From: Sthenelais limicola
Taxonomy: Eukaryota > Annelida > Polychaeta > Phyllodocida > Sigalionidae
Direction: 5' to 3'
Length of the DNA stretch: 64,000 nt
Assembly (NCBI GenBank): GCA_942159475.1
Contig: OW804097.1
Coordinates: 50,240,986-50,304,985, forward strand
Part shown: positions 33,193-42,970 of the stretch, piece by piece
Layout of the letters: every line of letters begins with the position of its first letter
Numbering within the stretch: the first letter of the stretch is position 1
Program-made: the position numbers and the translations under genes
The notes under the pieces: generated by a model
What the model was told of the DNA's origin: nothing
The model's input: the letters and a program-made list of their open reading frames with translations, nothing else
The model's database searches: none

Positions 33193-36100
33193 ATGCCATC
33201 TAGGTTTGAAAGACTATTACATTCGGCGAGAGAATTGGCGAATGACAACTTTTTACTCCCGTATGTAACAACTCGCAGGCAGCATAAGCTGCGAGAGGAC
33301 GGGCCCCAACAGCCACAGGTGCCGCCGACACCCACGTCGACCGCCGGGCCCACCGCCGGTGCAGGGAGGCAAGGCGGACAGGAACAGAGTCCCACAAGAG
33401 GGGAAGATTCTGAGGAAACAATCTTGTATTGGAGACAAGACAACGCCTCGACATCGAAGGCACAGGAAACGAAGTTACAGACCATCACAAAGGAACCACT
33501 AAGTGGAGAAAATAGCTTTGTGAGCTGCACAGACCCGGGAGAAACCAACACCCCCATGCCTGACCTACGACAGGCAGCAGGTGAGATAAACGATTGGTTC
33601 GGGTTTGCTCAAGCGGGAGTGAGTGAACTGGATGGTGCAGCAAGGAAAAGACAACTAGAATTAGAAAGATTGGCGAGGGCCCAATTAGACGCGCTAGAAG
33701 CTGAAAACCAAGAAAGGAGGTATAGACTCCAGAGAGAGAAAGAGGAGAGCGATAGAATTCTGGAATACGAGAAGGAGGAGCGTGAGTTGGCAGCGTGGCA
33801 CTGGGACTTGAGGCAGGAGGCTCCACTTCCCCCACGCCGACCAGCGCCCCCCACACCGGGCGAGCTAGAGACAGACCCCGCAAAGGACCAGCGAGGCCAG
33901 AATTCGAGAGAAGAAAAGAATATACCTCCCAGTCCAACCAAAATAGTTAGAAGGACACCCAAGATACTTCCAATAATACCCCAGGGGGAAGCTGCCACAG
34001 CAGAACCTGATAAGTTAAGTGGGGAAAGGGAAAACAACTTGGGGACATCATTTTTACCACCACCACCACCCCTGGTAGAGGCGGCAATCGCGCCCACTCC
34101 TACAAAGGCGCCAACACCGCCGTTACCACCACCGCCCACCCAGGAGTTAGTAGTGGACGGTAGAAAAGGACAGGAACTGAGAAAGAAAGTGCCTCTCCAT
34201 ACGGAACAGGTAGCAGCGAGGAGGCTGGTACAAGAACCATATACTAACTTAACAAGTAGAGAAAAAGGAGGAGCTGAGGCACCAGGTGCGGGCACACAAG
34301 ACATAGAGACAAAAGGACCAAACAAACGCCAAAGACAACCGAGGACAATGGACTCAGGCAGACAAATACTGCCACCCCATGATGCAAGAGGAAAACATAG
34401 GTATCAGGAGGGGAAAAATCAAGTACATAAACAGAAATCACCGAATTACCCCACGCACGACCAGAGTGTGGTGCTGCAAGATATACGGGCGAGAAGCATG
34501 AAACAACAGGAATGGTTTCTCACCCAGCAAGAAGCCCTCCAGCAGAAAAGACAACAAGAACTGGATAAGAAGGAGAGAGAGCTGGATCAACAGCGGAAAG
34601 ATCAAGGGGAGAAAGCGGAAAAGTTGCAACAGAAGGCGGCTTTTCAAGCGCGGCAGTCTCCGTATATACAACAAGTATACCAGCAACTAGAACCGCAGCA
34701 GAGAGAGGATCTAGTGCGGCACCAACAACTGAGACACAGCTCTCCAATGCAACAGCAGAGGGCATGGAGCACCGAGAGGGTTCCCACACCCATATATCCT
34801 ATACCATCCCCGGTAGATTCAAGCAATTCAAGCCTAGACGTGGATGGGATACAAGGAGCATTCACAGGCACAGGTTTCCGAGAACTCATGCAGGGAAACG
34901 CCGCAATGTTAAATACGCGGATGGATCATGCAGGGCACCAAAACCAACAGGTACACCAACAGCAGTTCGATCAGCAACAACAACAGCAGCTGCAACAGCC
35001 TAGCGAACAGCAACAACGCCAACAGATGGACATTCAGCGGCGGCTAGGGTTGGCACAGCAACAGCAACAACAGCAGCAGCAGCAACAGCAGTGCCAGCAG
35101 CAGCAGCAACAAAGACTGCTCCAGCAACAACAAAGTCAGCATCAACAAGGGCAACAGCAACGGCTGTTAGCACAGCACCTGCAACAACAGCAGCACCAAC
35201 AGCCTCTACATGTGCAAACAGAGGCACCAACCATGGAGGGGTTGGTAGACGCAATGAACAACCTCACCGCCAATAATCTAATGGCTTTCAGGGATTTAAG
35301 ACAAAGGTCGGATGAACTGAGGCGAGACGCAACTGAAGAGCTGAAGAATGTCAGAATAGACACAGCAAACCAATTGACGGCGGTAATAGAGAGGGCCGGG
35401 AGTAAACAGGGAGGAGGTGCACCGAACACAACCCTAATAAATCACCTGGCTCCGGTGCCAAAGGTGTTCTCGGCACCCACCGCGATGCGATCAGCGGCAA
35501 ATTTCATCGAAGAATATAGGCGTTTCACCGAGAGACTGAAAGCGACACCCGACATGTTACTGGATGGAATAGGAAACTATCTAGATGGTAGGGCGAAAGC
35601 ATTCCATGATGTGTACACAAGAAGAACGGCAGACAATGACTTTGGGAATTTCGAGGATGAGTTCCTCATCAAGTTCAGAAATATGGACATGGCGGAGCTT
35701 ATGCAGGATTACGCCAATAGAAAGCAAGGAGTAGAAGAACTAGTGGCGGATTATGATAAAGACATGTTGGTCTTGCTGGCCGCGTCGGGAGCGTCGAGCG
35801 ACATGCAGCTGAAGTTCTACTTGACTAATCTGAACGAGGATCTGAGGACCGTGGTAGCAACAGAATTCCCGAGGTCAGTTGAGGATGCCTCCCGATGTGC
35901 AGCGCGGCACGAGTCGGTCCTGCTGAGGGATAGAGCAGCTAGGAAAAGAGAGCAAACAAGTAGCCATACGGTGCCAGTAGAAGAAGCAAGTGGACCCCCA
36001 CCAAAGGAGAGAACAGGTTCACCTTGGCGGCGCCAATCCCCGGATAATAGACCCCAATATCAGGAGAAGGGCTATTACGGTAGAGACAATGGTCAAGACA

Positions 36101-36789
36101 GGAATTACGAGAGAGGGAGGTCTGATTTCAGAAGAAGGGACCAGCCCCACTACAGAGATTCATACAGGAGGCCAGATAACGCCTGGAGGTCAGGATCTTA
36201 CAACAGGAGATCCAACTCCAACAACAGGGACAATTACTACTACAGAGACAACAAGGACAGACACTATGAGTCCAGAAATACATCCCCAGCGGGTAATTAT
36301 CAGAGACATAGGCAAGAATTTCGCGGTAATTCCAGGGGAAGGAGCCGCGACAGAGCCGAGTCCACATACAATTACCCCAGGGGTTGGAATAATGACAAGG
36401 CTGATTCCAATTATGATTATGTCCAAAAAGGAGACAGACCAGGATATTACGATAAACCAAGAACAGAGGATACCCCGCCGGGACTGTATACCCAACAGGG
36501 CAGGAAGCCGACATACAGCACACAGTTTGTATACTCCCCTGAACACAACGAATTTATACCTATCATAGGGGCAGATAAAACATGGGATGGGCGCAAGGCC
36601 ACGGCCAGGAGCAGAGACCGGCGCGACAGCAGGAGCACTGACCGCTCCAGGGGCAACGACCGCCGTAGCGGCCGCTTCTCGAGGTCCGGGAGTCGAGACC
36701 GGCGGTACCAATCACCACGCGGGAGAGACCCAAAGGGCAGGCCGCCCACACCACACACGTCAGTAGACGATGAGGACCAGGAAAACTAG
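33193..36789 (+). CDS. Gypsy-2 Gag, very long, with polyglutamine and RS/RG-rich tail
   Basis: First ATG at 33193, 60 bp after the LTR; about 1198 residues, roughly twice or more the usual Gypsy Gag. In order: a coiled-coil segment (ELERLARAQLDALEAE, about 155-200), Pro-rich linkers, a second coiled coil rich in Gln/Lys/Glu, a polyglutamine region (about 34955-35205, with runs of 12 or more Gln), the retrotransposon capsid-type domain (about 35455-35935, containing FIEEYRRF, YLDGRAKAFHD and FLIKFRNMDMAELMQDY), and an Arg/Ser/Gly/Tyr-rich tail (36000-36789). No CCHC knuckle is visible, so the basic tail may bind RNA instead. The stop TAG overlaps the candidate frameshift site. The frame is intact. 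Confidence 0.85.
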   Translation: MPSRFERLLHSARELANDNFLLPYVTTRRQHKLREDGPQQPQVPPTPTSTAGPTAGAGRQGGQEQSPTRGEDSEETILYWRQDNASTSKAQETKLQTITKEPLSGENSFVSCTDPGETNTPMPDLRQAAGEINDWFGFAQAGVSELDGAARKRQLELERLARAQLDALEAENQERRYRLQREKEESDRILEYEKEERELAAWHWDLRQEAPLPPRRPAPPTPGELETDPAKDQRGQNSREEKNIPPSPTKIVRRTPKILPIIPQGEAATAEPDKLSGERENNLGTSFLPPPPPLVEAAIAPTPTKAPTPPLPPPPTQELVVDGRKGQELRKKVPLHTEQVAARRLVQEPYTNLTSREKGGAEAPGAGTQDIETKGPNKRQRQPRTMDSGRQILPPHDARGKHRYQEGKNQVHKQKSPNYPTHDQSVVLQDIRARSMKQQEWFLTQQEALQQKRQQELDKKERELDQQRKDQGEKAEKLQQKAAFQARQSPYIQQVYQQLEPQQREDLVRHQQLRHSSPMQQQRAWSTERVPTPIYPIPSPVDSSNSSLDVDGIQGAFTGTGFRELMQGNAAMLNTRMDHAGHQNQQVHQQQFDQQQQQQLQQPSEQQQRQQMDIQRRLGLAQQQQQQQQQQQQCQQQQQQRLLQQQQSQHQQGQQQRLLAQHLQQQQHQQPLHVQTEAPTMEGLVDAMNNLTANNLMAFRDLRQRSDELRRDATEELKNVRIDTANQLTAVIERAGSKQGGGAPNTTLINHLAPVPKVFSAPTAMRSAANFIEEYRRFTERLKATPDMLLDGIGNYLDGRAKAFHDVYTRRTADNDFGNFEDEFLIKFRNMDMAELMQDYANRKQGVEELVADYDKDMLVLLAASGASSDMQLKFYLTNLNEDLRTVVATEFPRSVEDASRCAARHESVLLRDRAARKREQTSSHTVPVEEASGPPPKERTGSPWRRQSPDNRPQYQEKGYYGRDNGQDRNYERGRSDFRRRDQPHYRDSYRRPDNAWRSGSYNRRSNSNNRDNYYYRDNKDRHYESRNTSPAGNYQRHRQEFRGNSRGRSRDRAESTYNYPRGWNNDKADSNYDYVQKGDRPGYYDKPRTEDTPPGLYTQQGRKPTYSTQFVYSPEHNEFIPIIGADKTWDGRKATARSRDRRDSRSTDRSRGNDRRSGRFSRSGSRDRRYQSPRGRDPKGRPPTPHTSVDDEDQEN
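36780..36786 (+). promoter_or_regulatory. Candidate -1 ribosomal frameshift heptamer (Gypsy-2)
   Basis: GGAAAAC, read G GAA AAC in the gag frame and followed at once by TAG. The -1 frame is open from this point into pol without a stop. It is identical in position and sequence to the Gypsy-1 site. Confidence 0.55.
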
Positions 36790-39700
36790 ACGGTCATGAG
36801 GCAAAGGGGGACCCTCATGACGTATCCGAGAACATAGCAGTAGAAGCAAATGAACTAACAGGGAAACTGACCCTCACTCAGAGCAGTGAGGAGGAAGGTA
36901 AGGTTGAGAAACCAATTACAGTTGAAATGCATGATGGGTGTGTGCAAATAAAGGTAGCAGACATAACCCTCCCAGTTTTAGTAGATTCAGGGGCATCCAT
37001 GTCGATAATTAATACAGCGTTCCTACACAGGTTAAAAAGGGTGTTGAAAGCAATAAAAATGAAAAACTGTAACGTCCGAATAGTAGTAGCGGACGGCAAG
37101 GGGACAAATTGTTCGAGGATGGCCAATCTCACGATAAAAATTGCGGGGAAAACTTTCCACCATGCTTTTCTGGTGATGCCAACACTACGTAGGGCCATGA
37201 TTCTGGGAGTAAACTTCGTGAGAAAGTACAAGGGTATACTTGATTTCGGAATTGATGTACAGAAGCTATATGCTGTAAAAGCTAACAAGCGTATTGTCCT
37301 CCCCCCCTTGTCCGAGACACTGGCGACAGCGACGATCATAACCCCAAAGGACCTAACGGGCACAGTTGGGATAACGGAAAATGTAAATAGACAAATCCCA
37401 GTGTCATTCGTGGTGAAGAGAGCCTTAGTTAAGCCTTTTAGCGGAAGGCAAAGAATTAATCTGTGTTTGTTCAATGCCGCCCGGGTGGCTAAAGTAGTAC
37501 AAAAAGGCTCCATCGTCGCGGTGTATAGTATAGAAAACGAAAAAGATTTTACCCCACTACAGAAACCCATTAGGCGCGCGCCGGTAAGCGTGCCGATATT
37601 TGCTGAACAAGCAGAGACACAAAGTACAGATGTGCCTCAGTCACCCCCTGACTGTAAGATAGGCAAAAATCTGACCAAAAAACAGGTAGGTGAGATAACT
37701 AGACTAATTGAAAGAAACAATGATACCTTCGCAACCCCAGGAGGAATGTTAGGCCGTACAGCCAAGTACGAACATAGGATAGATTTAGTAAAGGGGTACA
37801 CCCCCATCACAAGCCTTCCATATAGAATGAACCCAGATCTAAAAAACCACATGGGAAAAATCTTGAACACTCAGCTGAAACAGGGAGTTATCGAAAGATG
37901 TGAAGATGTGGGGGAGTGGTCATCACCAGCCTTTTTAGTTCAGAAACCAGGAAAGGACCCACAGGGCAATAAATCTTTTAGAATTGTCCTAGATTTTAGA
38001 CATCTGAATAAGAATATTTCTCCGCAAGCTAGAAATTTCCCTAGAACGGACGAGATCTTGGAGTCGTTGGGCCAACTAAAGGCCCAATTTTTCAGTAAGG
38101 TGGACCTTTGTTCTGGATTTCATCAGGTCCCCATAAGGGATCATGACAAAAAACTGACGGCGTTCAACACGCCCTTTGGTCGCTTCCAGCACAGGGTCAT
38201 GCCCATGGGACTAAAAACAAGCCCACAGGCTTTCCATGCCTTAATTGAGACAGTCCTAGCAACGATACCCAACGCCTTTGGGTATATAGACGATGTAATT
38301 TGTGGCTCACCCACGTGGGAGAAGCATCTGGAGGATCTGCAAGACATCTTTGATGCCTTTAGAGAAGCAAACCTAAAGTTCAAGAAGGAGAAATGTGAAT
38401 TTGGGTTGGAGTCGATCCCATTCCTGGGCTTCATCGTAAGCAAGGAAGGCATTCGGCCGGACCCGGCGAAATTAGAAGCAATCAGCTCATACCCAAGACC
38501 CAAAAATATAAGGGGAATGCGGGCGTTCAATGGGCTGGCGACATATTACAAAGCTTTCATCCCAAATTTTAGCCACATCATGCAGCCATTGTATAGGCTC
38601 ACAAAACCAAAGATCAAGTTCAAATGGGAAGAGGACTGTCAAGTAGCGTTTGACACAATAAAAAAGTCGATCTTAAGGGATGCAGTTCTCGTATACCCGG
38701 ACCATTCGAAGCCTTTTGTAATTAGTACAGATGCAAGTGACAGCGCCGTCGGCGGGCTAATTGCTCAGGCAAATACTGACGGGAATTTGCGTCCAATAGC
38801 GTTTGCAGGAAGATCCATGCATCCGGCAGAACGGCGCTATAGCGTCTGCGAAAGGGAGCTGCTCGCGGTAAAGTTTTGTCTGGAGAAATTCAAGCATTAT
38901 ATAGTCGCGAGACACTTCACAATAATGACAGACCACGCAGCGCTGACCGCATTAAATTCGAAGAAGGACCTAACTGGAAGGATGGCTAGGTGGCTGGAAT
39001 TTTTCAACCAATTCAGTTTCAAAATAGTGCACTTGCGGGGAAAATATAACCACGTCCCAGATGCATTATCGCGCAGGTCTTACGGACAAGAGGTAGCGAA
39101 CAATGAGCTACCAAAAGATGTCAAGAAGAAAGTCACGTTCAGCGCCATTCAGGGACTGAAAGTATTTGACGAGGATGAGCCAGTAGAAAGATATCCAATA
39201 ATAATGTACAAATCCAGGCCCATCCTCAAGAAAAACAGAATACTAGATAACAACGCGACAAAGCAGGTGCTGCAGTGTACTGCAGTCGAAACAAGATCAA
39301 TGAAGACAAAAGACAAAGGGATAAACTCAGGTGTAGTGAGTTCAAGAGGGAAGCGCGCAGGCCCGGATATCGTCACAAGAACTTATTCTAAACAATTGGC
39401 GAAAGATAAAAGGGAGAAAATCGGAGCGCACGTCCCAGGCCTATCTGACTCTACGGTCAGGGAAGCGGCGAAAAGCTTAGGCATCCCACTAAATAGAGAG
39501 CAGTTGATGATCCACCAAGAGGGCGACAAATTTTGCAGGGCAATGGCAGGTTATATCCAACACGAGAGACTGCCATCGGACAACGCAGTAGCAAGGGTGA
39601 TTCTAAACACGCACGATCATCATTTTTACAGCAAAGGGGTGCTATGCAGACTACCCCCAAAAACAAAGGCGTTGGAAGCACATGAATACTACCAGGTAGT

Positions 39701-40877
39701 GGTACCAAATTCACTAGTTGAATCAGTATTAGCGTCAGTGCATGACAACGTGGCGGGAGCGCATCTCGGAGTGGTAAAGACTCTGAGCATACTCAGGGCC
39801 AGATTCTACTGGCCAGCAATGATCAGAGATACAACAGATTTCATCGCTACATGCAAGAAATGTCAAGAGTGCAAAACAATGAGAAACCCCATTAAGCCAC
39901 CCATGAAAATCAGAGACCACGCCCCTTTTGCCTTCAGCCACATCATCATAGATGCGATGGGGCCATTCCCAGAGACAGCACTACATAACAAATATATACA
40001 GGTGGCACTCTGTTTCACCACCAGATTCATTTTTATCTGGGGAACAAATAACCTTACGGCAGAGAGAACAGCCAGAGACTTTCTCAGGCATGTAATTGCT
40101 GTGGTGGGCGTGCCTAAGAAAATCTTCTCAGACAATGGGACAAGCTACACAGGCCAGAAATTTAGTGAATTTTGCAAATCCTTTGGCATAACGCAAGTGC
40201 ATTCAAGCGCTTTTAAACCGACGACAAATGGTCTAGTCGAACGCGCCAATTCTTCGGTCATACAGTGCGTCAGAACCCTAATATCCCAAAAACAGAGGGA
40301 CTGGGATAAATTTCTCCCAGGGATTCAACTGGCGTTAAACGCGTCGGATTCATATTCAATGGGGTACTCTAGCTATTTGCTAGCGTTCGGCAGAAATTGT
40401 GCAATCCCGGCTGACGTTGTCATGGAACAAACCGAAGAAAAGTCGGTGCTAGACCAGTTGATAGCAATTATAAGGACCAGGAATGACCTGCTCCCACGCG
40501 CCCTGGAGAAATTGGAGAAAACACAATTGGCAATGAAAACACGGCATGACAGGAATGCCAAGCCACATTCTATTAAAGTGGGAACAATAGTGTACAGAAG
40601 GGTACACAGGTTATTGGACAAGGATAATTGCCGCAAACTGCAGGTGATCTATTCAGGTCCACACATCGTGGTAGCAATGCCAAGCGAACACACAGCAAAG
40701 TTGTGCAGATTGGACACTGGAGTCACACTCCCCCGTTCAATCAACGTGCACCACTTGAAACCAATCAGCGCCGTGAATAGAAGATTCCTAGACAGAGTGG
40801 TCAACCCCGAGGAATTGGAAAACATTAACAAAAGGCGTGTGAAGGAGGGACTGGAAGAGATCCCTAAATTGCAATAA
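36780..40877 (+). CDS. Gypsy-2 Pol polyprotein, intact
   Basis: Open in the -1 frame from the frameshift site; the first ATG in frame is at 36927 (1316 residues from there). Protease: LVDSGASMS (Asp about residue 20). RT: IVLDFRHLN, FSKVDLCSGFHQ with the first Asp, YIDDVI near 38285. RNase H: VISTDASDSAVGG (about 38725) and MTDHAAL. Integrase: zinc finger H-x6-H ... C-x2-C (HDNVAGAH, CKKCQEC; about 39740-39875), catalytic Asp in IIIDAMGPF, Asp in FSDNGTSY and Glu in TTNGLVERAN. The stretch between RNase H and integrase is longer than usual. All catalytic residues are present, so the enzyme set appears functional. It would copy the RNA and insert the cDNA into nuclear DNA. Confidence 0.9.
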   Translation, partial: GKLDGHEAKGDPHDVSENIAVEANELTGKLTLTQSSEEEGKVEKPITVEMHDGCVQIKVADITLPVLVDSGASMSIINTAFLHRLKRVLKAIKMKNCNVRIVVADGKGTNCSRMANLTIKIAGKTFHHAFLVMPTLRRAMILGVNFVRKYKGILDFGIDVQKLYAVKANKRIVLPPLSETLATATIITPKDLTGTVGITENVNRQIPVSFVVKRALVKPFSGRQRINLCLFNAARVAKVVQKGSIVAVYSIENEKDFTPLQKPIRRAPVSVPIFAEQAETQSTDVPQSPPDCKIGKNLTKKQVGEITRLIERNNDTFATPGGMLGRTAKYEHRIDLVKGYTPITSLPYRMNPDLKNHMGKILNTQLKQGVIERCEDVGEWSSPAFLVQKPGKDPQGNKSFRIVLDFRHLNKNISPQARNFPRTDEILESLGQLKAQFFSKVDLCSGFHQVPIRDHDKKLTAFNTPFGRFQHRVMPMGLKTSPQAFHALIETVLATIPNAFGYIDDVICGSPTWEKHLEDLQDIFDAFREANLKFKKEKCEFGLESIPFLGFIVSKEGIRPDPAKLEAISSYPRPKNIRGMRAFNGLATYYKAFIPNFSHIMQPLYRLTKPKIKFKWEEDCQVAFDTIKKSILRDAVLVYPDHSKPFVISTDASDSAVGGLIAQANTDGNLRPIAFAGRSMHPAERRYSVCERELLAVKFCLEKFKHYIVARHFTIMTDHAALTALNSKKDLTGRMARWLEFFNQFSFKIVHLRGKYNHVPDALSRRSYGQEVANNELPKDVKKKVTFSAIQGLKVFDEDEPVERYPIIMYKSRPILKKNRILDNNATKQVLQCTAVETRSMKTKDKGINSGVVSSRGKRAGPDIVTRTYSKQLAKDKREKIGAHVPGLSDSTVREAAKSLGIPLNREQLMIHQEGDKFCRAMAGYIQHERLPSDNAVARVILNTHDHHFYSKGVLCRLPPKTKALEAHEYYQVVVPNSLVESVLASVHDNVAGAHLGVVKTLSILRARFYWPAMIRDTTDFIATCKKCQECKTMRNPIKPPMKIRDHAPFAFSHIIIDAMGPFPETALHNKYIQVALCFTTRFIFIWGTNNLTAERTARDFLRHVIAVVGVPKKIFSDNGTSYTGQKFSEFCKSFGITQVHSSAFKPTTNGLVERANSSVIQCVRTLISQKQRDWDKFLPGIQLALNASDSYSMGYSSYLLAFGRNCAIPADVVMEQTEEKSVLDQLIAIIRTRNDLLPRALEKLEKTQLAMKTRHDRNAKPHSIKVGTIVYRRVHRLLDKDNCRKLQVIYSGPHIVVAMPSEHTAKLCRLDTGVTLPRSINVHHLKPISAVNRRFLDRVVNPEELENINKRRVKEGLEEIPKLQ

Positions 40878-41305
40878 GAGTTCAAGCAGGACTCGAATAA
40901 CTCGCCCATAGTCGCACAGCCCTTTTCAAACTAAGCTGAACCACAACAATATTGGCCCACACTCTACACAATAGGAAGAATAACTGATGCGCTGGGGGGT
41001 CACAGCCACATACGGCCACAACTAGCGGCCCATAAAAGGAGGAGCAAAACACAGGGGCCCGACCAAAAACCGATAATTAAACCAATAAAAGTTATCTAGT
41101 AATGAAAACGGTACAAGAAAAATACAGACACAAGTTAAGGGAGGTCCACCGCAAGGGTCAAGCCAACAGGGATAGACCGGTAGGTCTATTTTTAGCCTGA
41201 AAGCAGCTGGCCTCGTTGATGTAGCATAATAGAGACCGAGGCACTCAGTCAGTTAATCCACGGGAGCAACCAAGACAGACACAGTATACAAAGCGCATCA
41301 CCATC
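40878..41305 (+). other. Gypsy-2 spacer between pol and the zinc-finger ORF
   Basis: About 430 bp with no supported ORF. It may hold the signals for a spliced downstream mRNA; I could not fix a splice acceptor. Confidence 0.35.
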
Positions 41306-41779
41306 ATGACCACCATGTCAGCTTTTCAGATACTGGTGCAAGTGGCATGTCAACAAAGAGAATTACTCCTACGACAAGAAGCGGTAGGAGTGGAATTTTG
41401 TACTAACAGAATGGAGAAAGAACAAGAGGAGGCAGAAAGGGTACAGGGAGAGCAGAAAAACGCGCCCAAAATAGCCAGCCGGATAAGAAAATGTACCAGG
41501 CAAAGACCCGCCACAAGGAAGATAGGAAGACCAAGAATTAGAGGGCAAGACGGAGAAAAAGGTAGTGCAAAATTCGTGTGTGAGGTCTGCCTAGTGGCCT
41601 ACAGATCAAACTCAAACCTATCCAGACACAGACGGTTCAACCATAGAGGAACAGTCATCACCAAATGTCCCCACTGTTTCAGGAAATATGCCCGTCCAGA
41701 CTACTTAACGGGGCATCTAAAAAGGGTGCACGGCATCAAAACCACCCCCAAGCAGGCGGAGAGGACAATGAGTGAATAG
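41306..41779 (+). CDS. Gypsy-2 accessory C2H2 zinc-finger protein
   Basis: 157 residues from ATG 41306. The N-terminal half is helical and charged. A short basic stretch KIGRPRIRGQ (about 72-81) resembles an AT-hook core. Two C2H2 fingers follow: C-x2-C-x12-H-x4-H (FVCEVC ... HRRFNH, about 91-114) and C-x2-C-x12-H-x4-H (KCPHC ... HLKRVH, about 121-141). The protein should bind DNA or RNA in the nucleus. Such a gene between pol and env is not part of the standard Gypsy set; it may regulate the LTR promoter or target chromatin, but that is inference. It could have been captured from a host gene. Confidence 0.7.
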   Translation: MTTMSAFQILVQVACQQRELLLRQEAVGVEFCTNRMEKEQEEAERVQGEQKNAPKIASRIRKCTRQRPATRKIGRPRIRGQDGEKGSAKFVCEVCLVAYRSNSNLSRHRRFNHRGTVITKCPHCFRKYARPDYLTGHLKRVHGIKTTPKQAERTMSE

Positions 41780-42571
41780 GAGGACACAGACCCGTGATGG
41801 TAAGCACATCATTACATATCTGTTTTCAATGAAGAATAAAAATTTATAATAATGGAGGAGAGCTAAAGCCAGCTAAAGAATAAAAAGGTAAAGTGTCCCT
41901 AGATTCACAAATCAGCGGAGTTAAAATAAAAGGGGCCTCGAACTAATAGACTTATATCAAGGTTGTTAGTTTAACATAATCAGCTTGTGGTGTTCGCGAG
42001 GGAAGACAAAGAATAAAGCATGCAAGATAGGTCGTTTTGTTATGACAGGTTGAGCGTCCAGCCGGGACAGCGCGGAGAAGGGGTTATCTAAGACTTGCCC
42101 TTAGCAATTGTCTAGATAAAACCAACGAGGCGCGCCGGGCGCGGCGCTATCAGGTTCCGACAACGGGCTGATTACCAAGGGATCCCCAATAATTTTTTTA
42201 GCAACACCTCAACCAATGAAAAGGGAAGAAAACTATGTCATGACTTAGTTAAACAGGTCACAGCTCCATTTTTGATAGTGTAAGAGTTAAAATTCATCAG
42301 AATTAGACCTGGAGGCCGTGGCCAAATCGTTAGCATGTGGAAGCGGCCCCCAGTTCTTTTGAAAAAGTTAATACAAAAAAAAAAACAGAGCAACTCGTGG
42401 GTAGCGAGTTCGAGTCCCCACCAAATCACAGTGCACTTGAGCACTGGTGACAGAATAAATTAAGCAACAAACGCCATCGTTAAAATGCTCCCCCGGAAGG
42501 GGAGGCTACTTAGAAGGGAGTTGATGGGCCCCGGTAAAACTTCGCAGTAGAATTGCGGAGACCGATAATAG
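41780..42571 (+). other. Gypsy-2 spacer with a tRNA-like fragment
   Basis: No ORF is supported. At about 42310-42430 a degenerate tRNA-like piece is visible: CGTGGCCAAATCGTTAGC resembles a Ser/Leu tRNA A box and AGTTCGAGTCCCCACC a B box, separated by an A-run. Stems are incomplete, so it is a relic or SINE piece. A GC-rich GGCGCGCCGGGCGCGGCGC string lies near 42129. Confidence 0.35.
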
Positions 42572-42814
42572 ATGTATATAGGACATCATAAAACTACATA
42601 CAGTAGAGAAGTTGTTTCGATGTGGCGGCCTGATGGAAATTACCATAGACAGGAAACCAGGGAAGAAGAAGCAGATGTGGTATTACCGGTCCCGGAAGGG
42701 AGAGACTTGTCGGGGCAGGAGAATTATGCAACCTTCACCGGAGATCCAAGGTATGTCCAGAAATGCAAAGGACCATCACTATATATAGGCACACGGCCCG
42801 GAGATAGGGAGTGA
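42572..42814 (+). CDS. Small pre-env ORF (Gypsy-2), function unknown
   Basis: 80 residues from ATG 42572, hydrophilic, without membrane segment or signal peptide. It lies 157 bp upstream of the env leader ATG. A 102-residue ORF directly upstream of the second env locus (62802-62494) shows a similar pattern: N-x2-[RQ]-Q-[ED], then an acidic stretch, then a G-R-[DE] motif (EGRDLSG versus PGREIKI), and later K-x-C-K (VQKCKG versus KNCKAG). Similarity is modest and judged by eye, but the shared position before env supports a real gene. It could be an accessory protein or the remains of a longer N-terminal exon. Confidence 0.4.
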   Translation: MYIGHHKTTYSREVVSMWRPDGNYHRQETREEEADVVLPVPEGRDLSGQENYATFTGDPRYVQKCKGPSLYIGTRPGDRE

Positions 42815-42970
42815 ACAGAGGTGTGGTGCTCAGTTTGCGCATAAATAATCAGGACCATGTGGAATCCTATGCAATAGCAAGGACTTAAACAGAAGTCACT
42901 GGCGCTGGTGTCCACTCCTACTAGTCACACGTACAGAGGCACTTTGAAAGCCCCCCTTGATAACCGTAGG

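Noticed and set aside
33609..34325. 238-codon minus-strand frame opposite Gypsy-2 gag
   Set aside because: Composition mirrors Pro/Glu-rich gag codons; no ATG context or domain.
35000..35260. Ala/Val-rich and other frames over the polyQ region
   Set aside because: They arise from reading the CAG/CAA repeat in other frames.
36878..37570. 230-codon minus-strand frame opposite Gypsy-2 pol start
   Set aside because: Covers the protease region, which is clearly coding on the plus strand.
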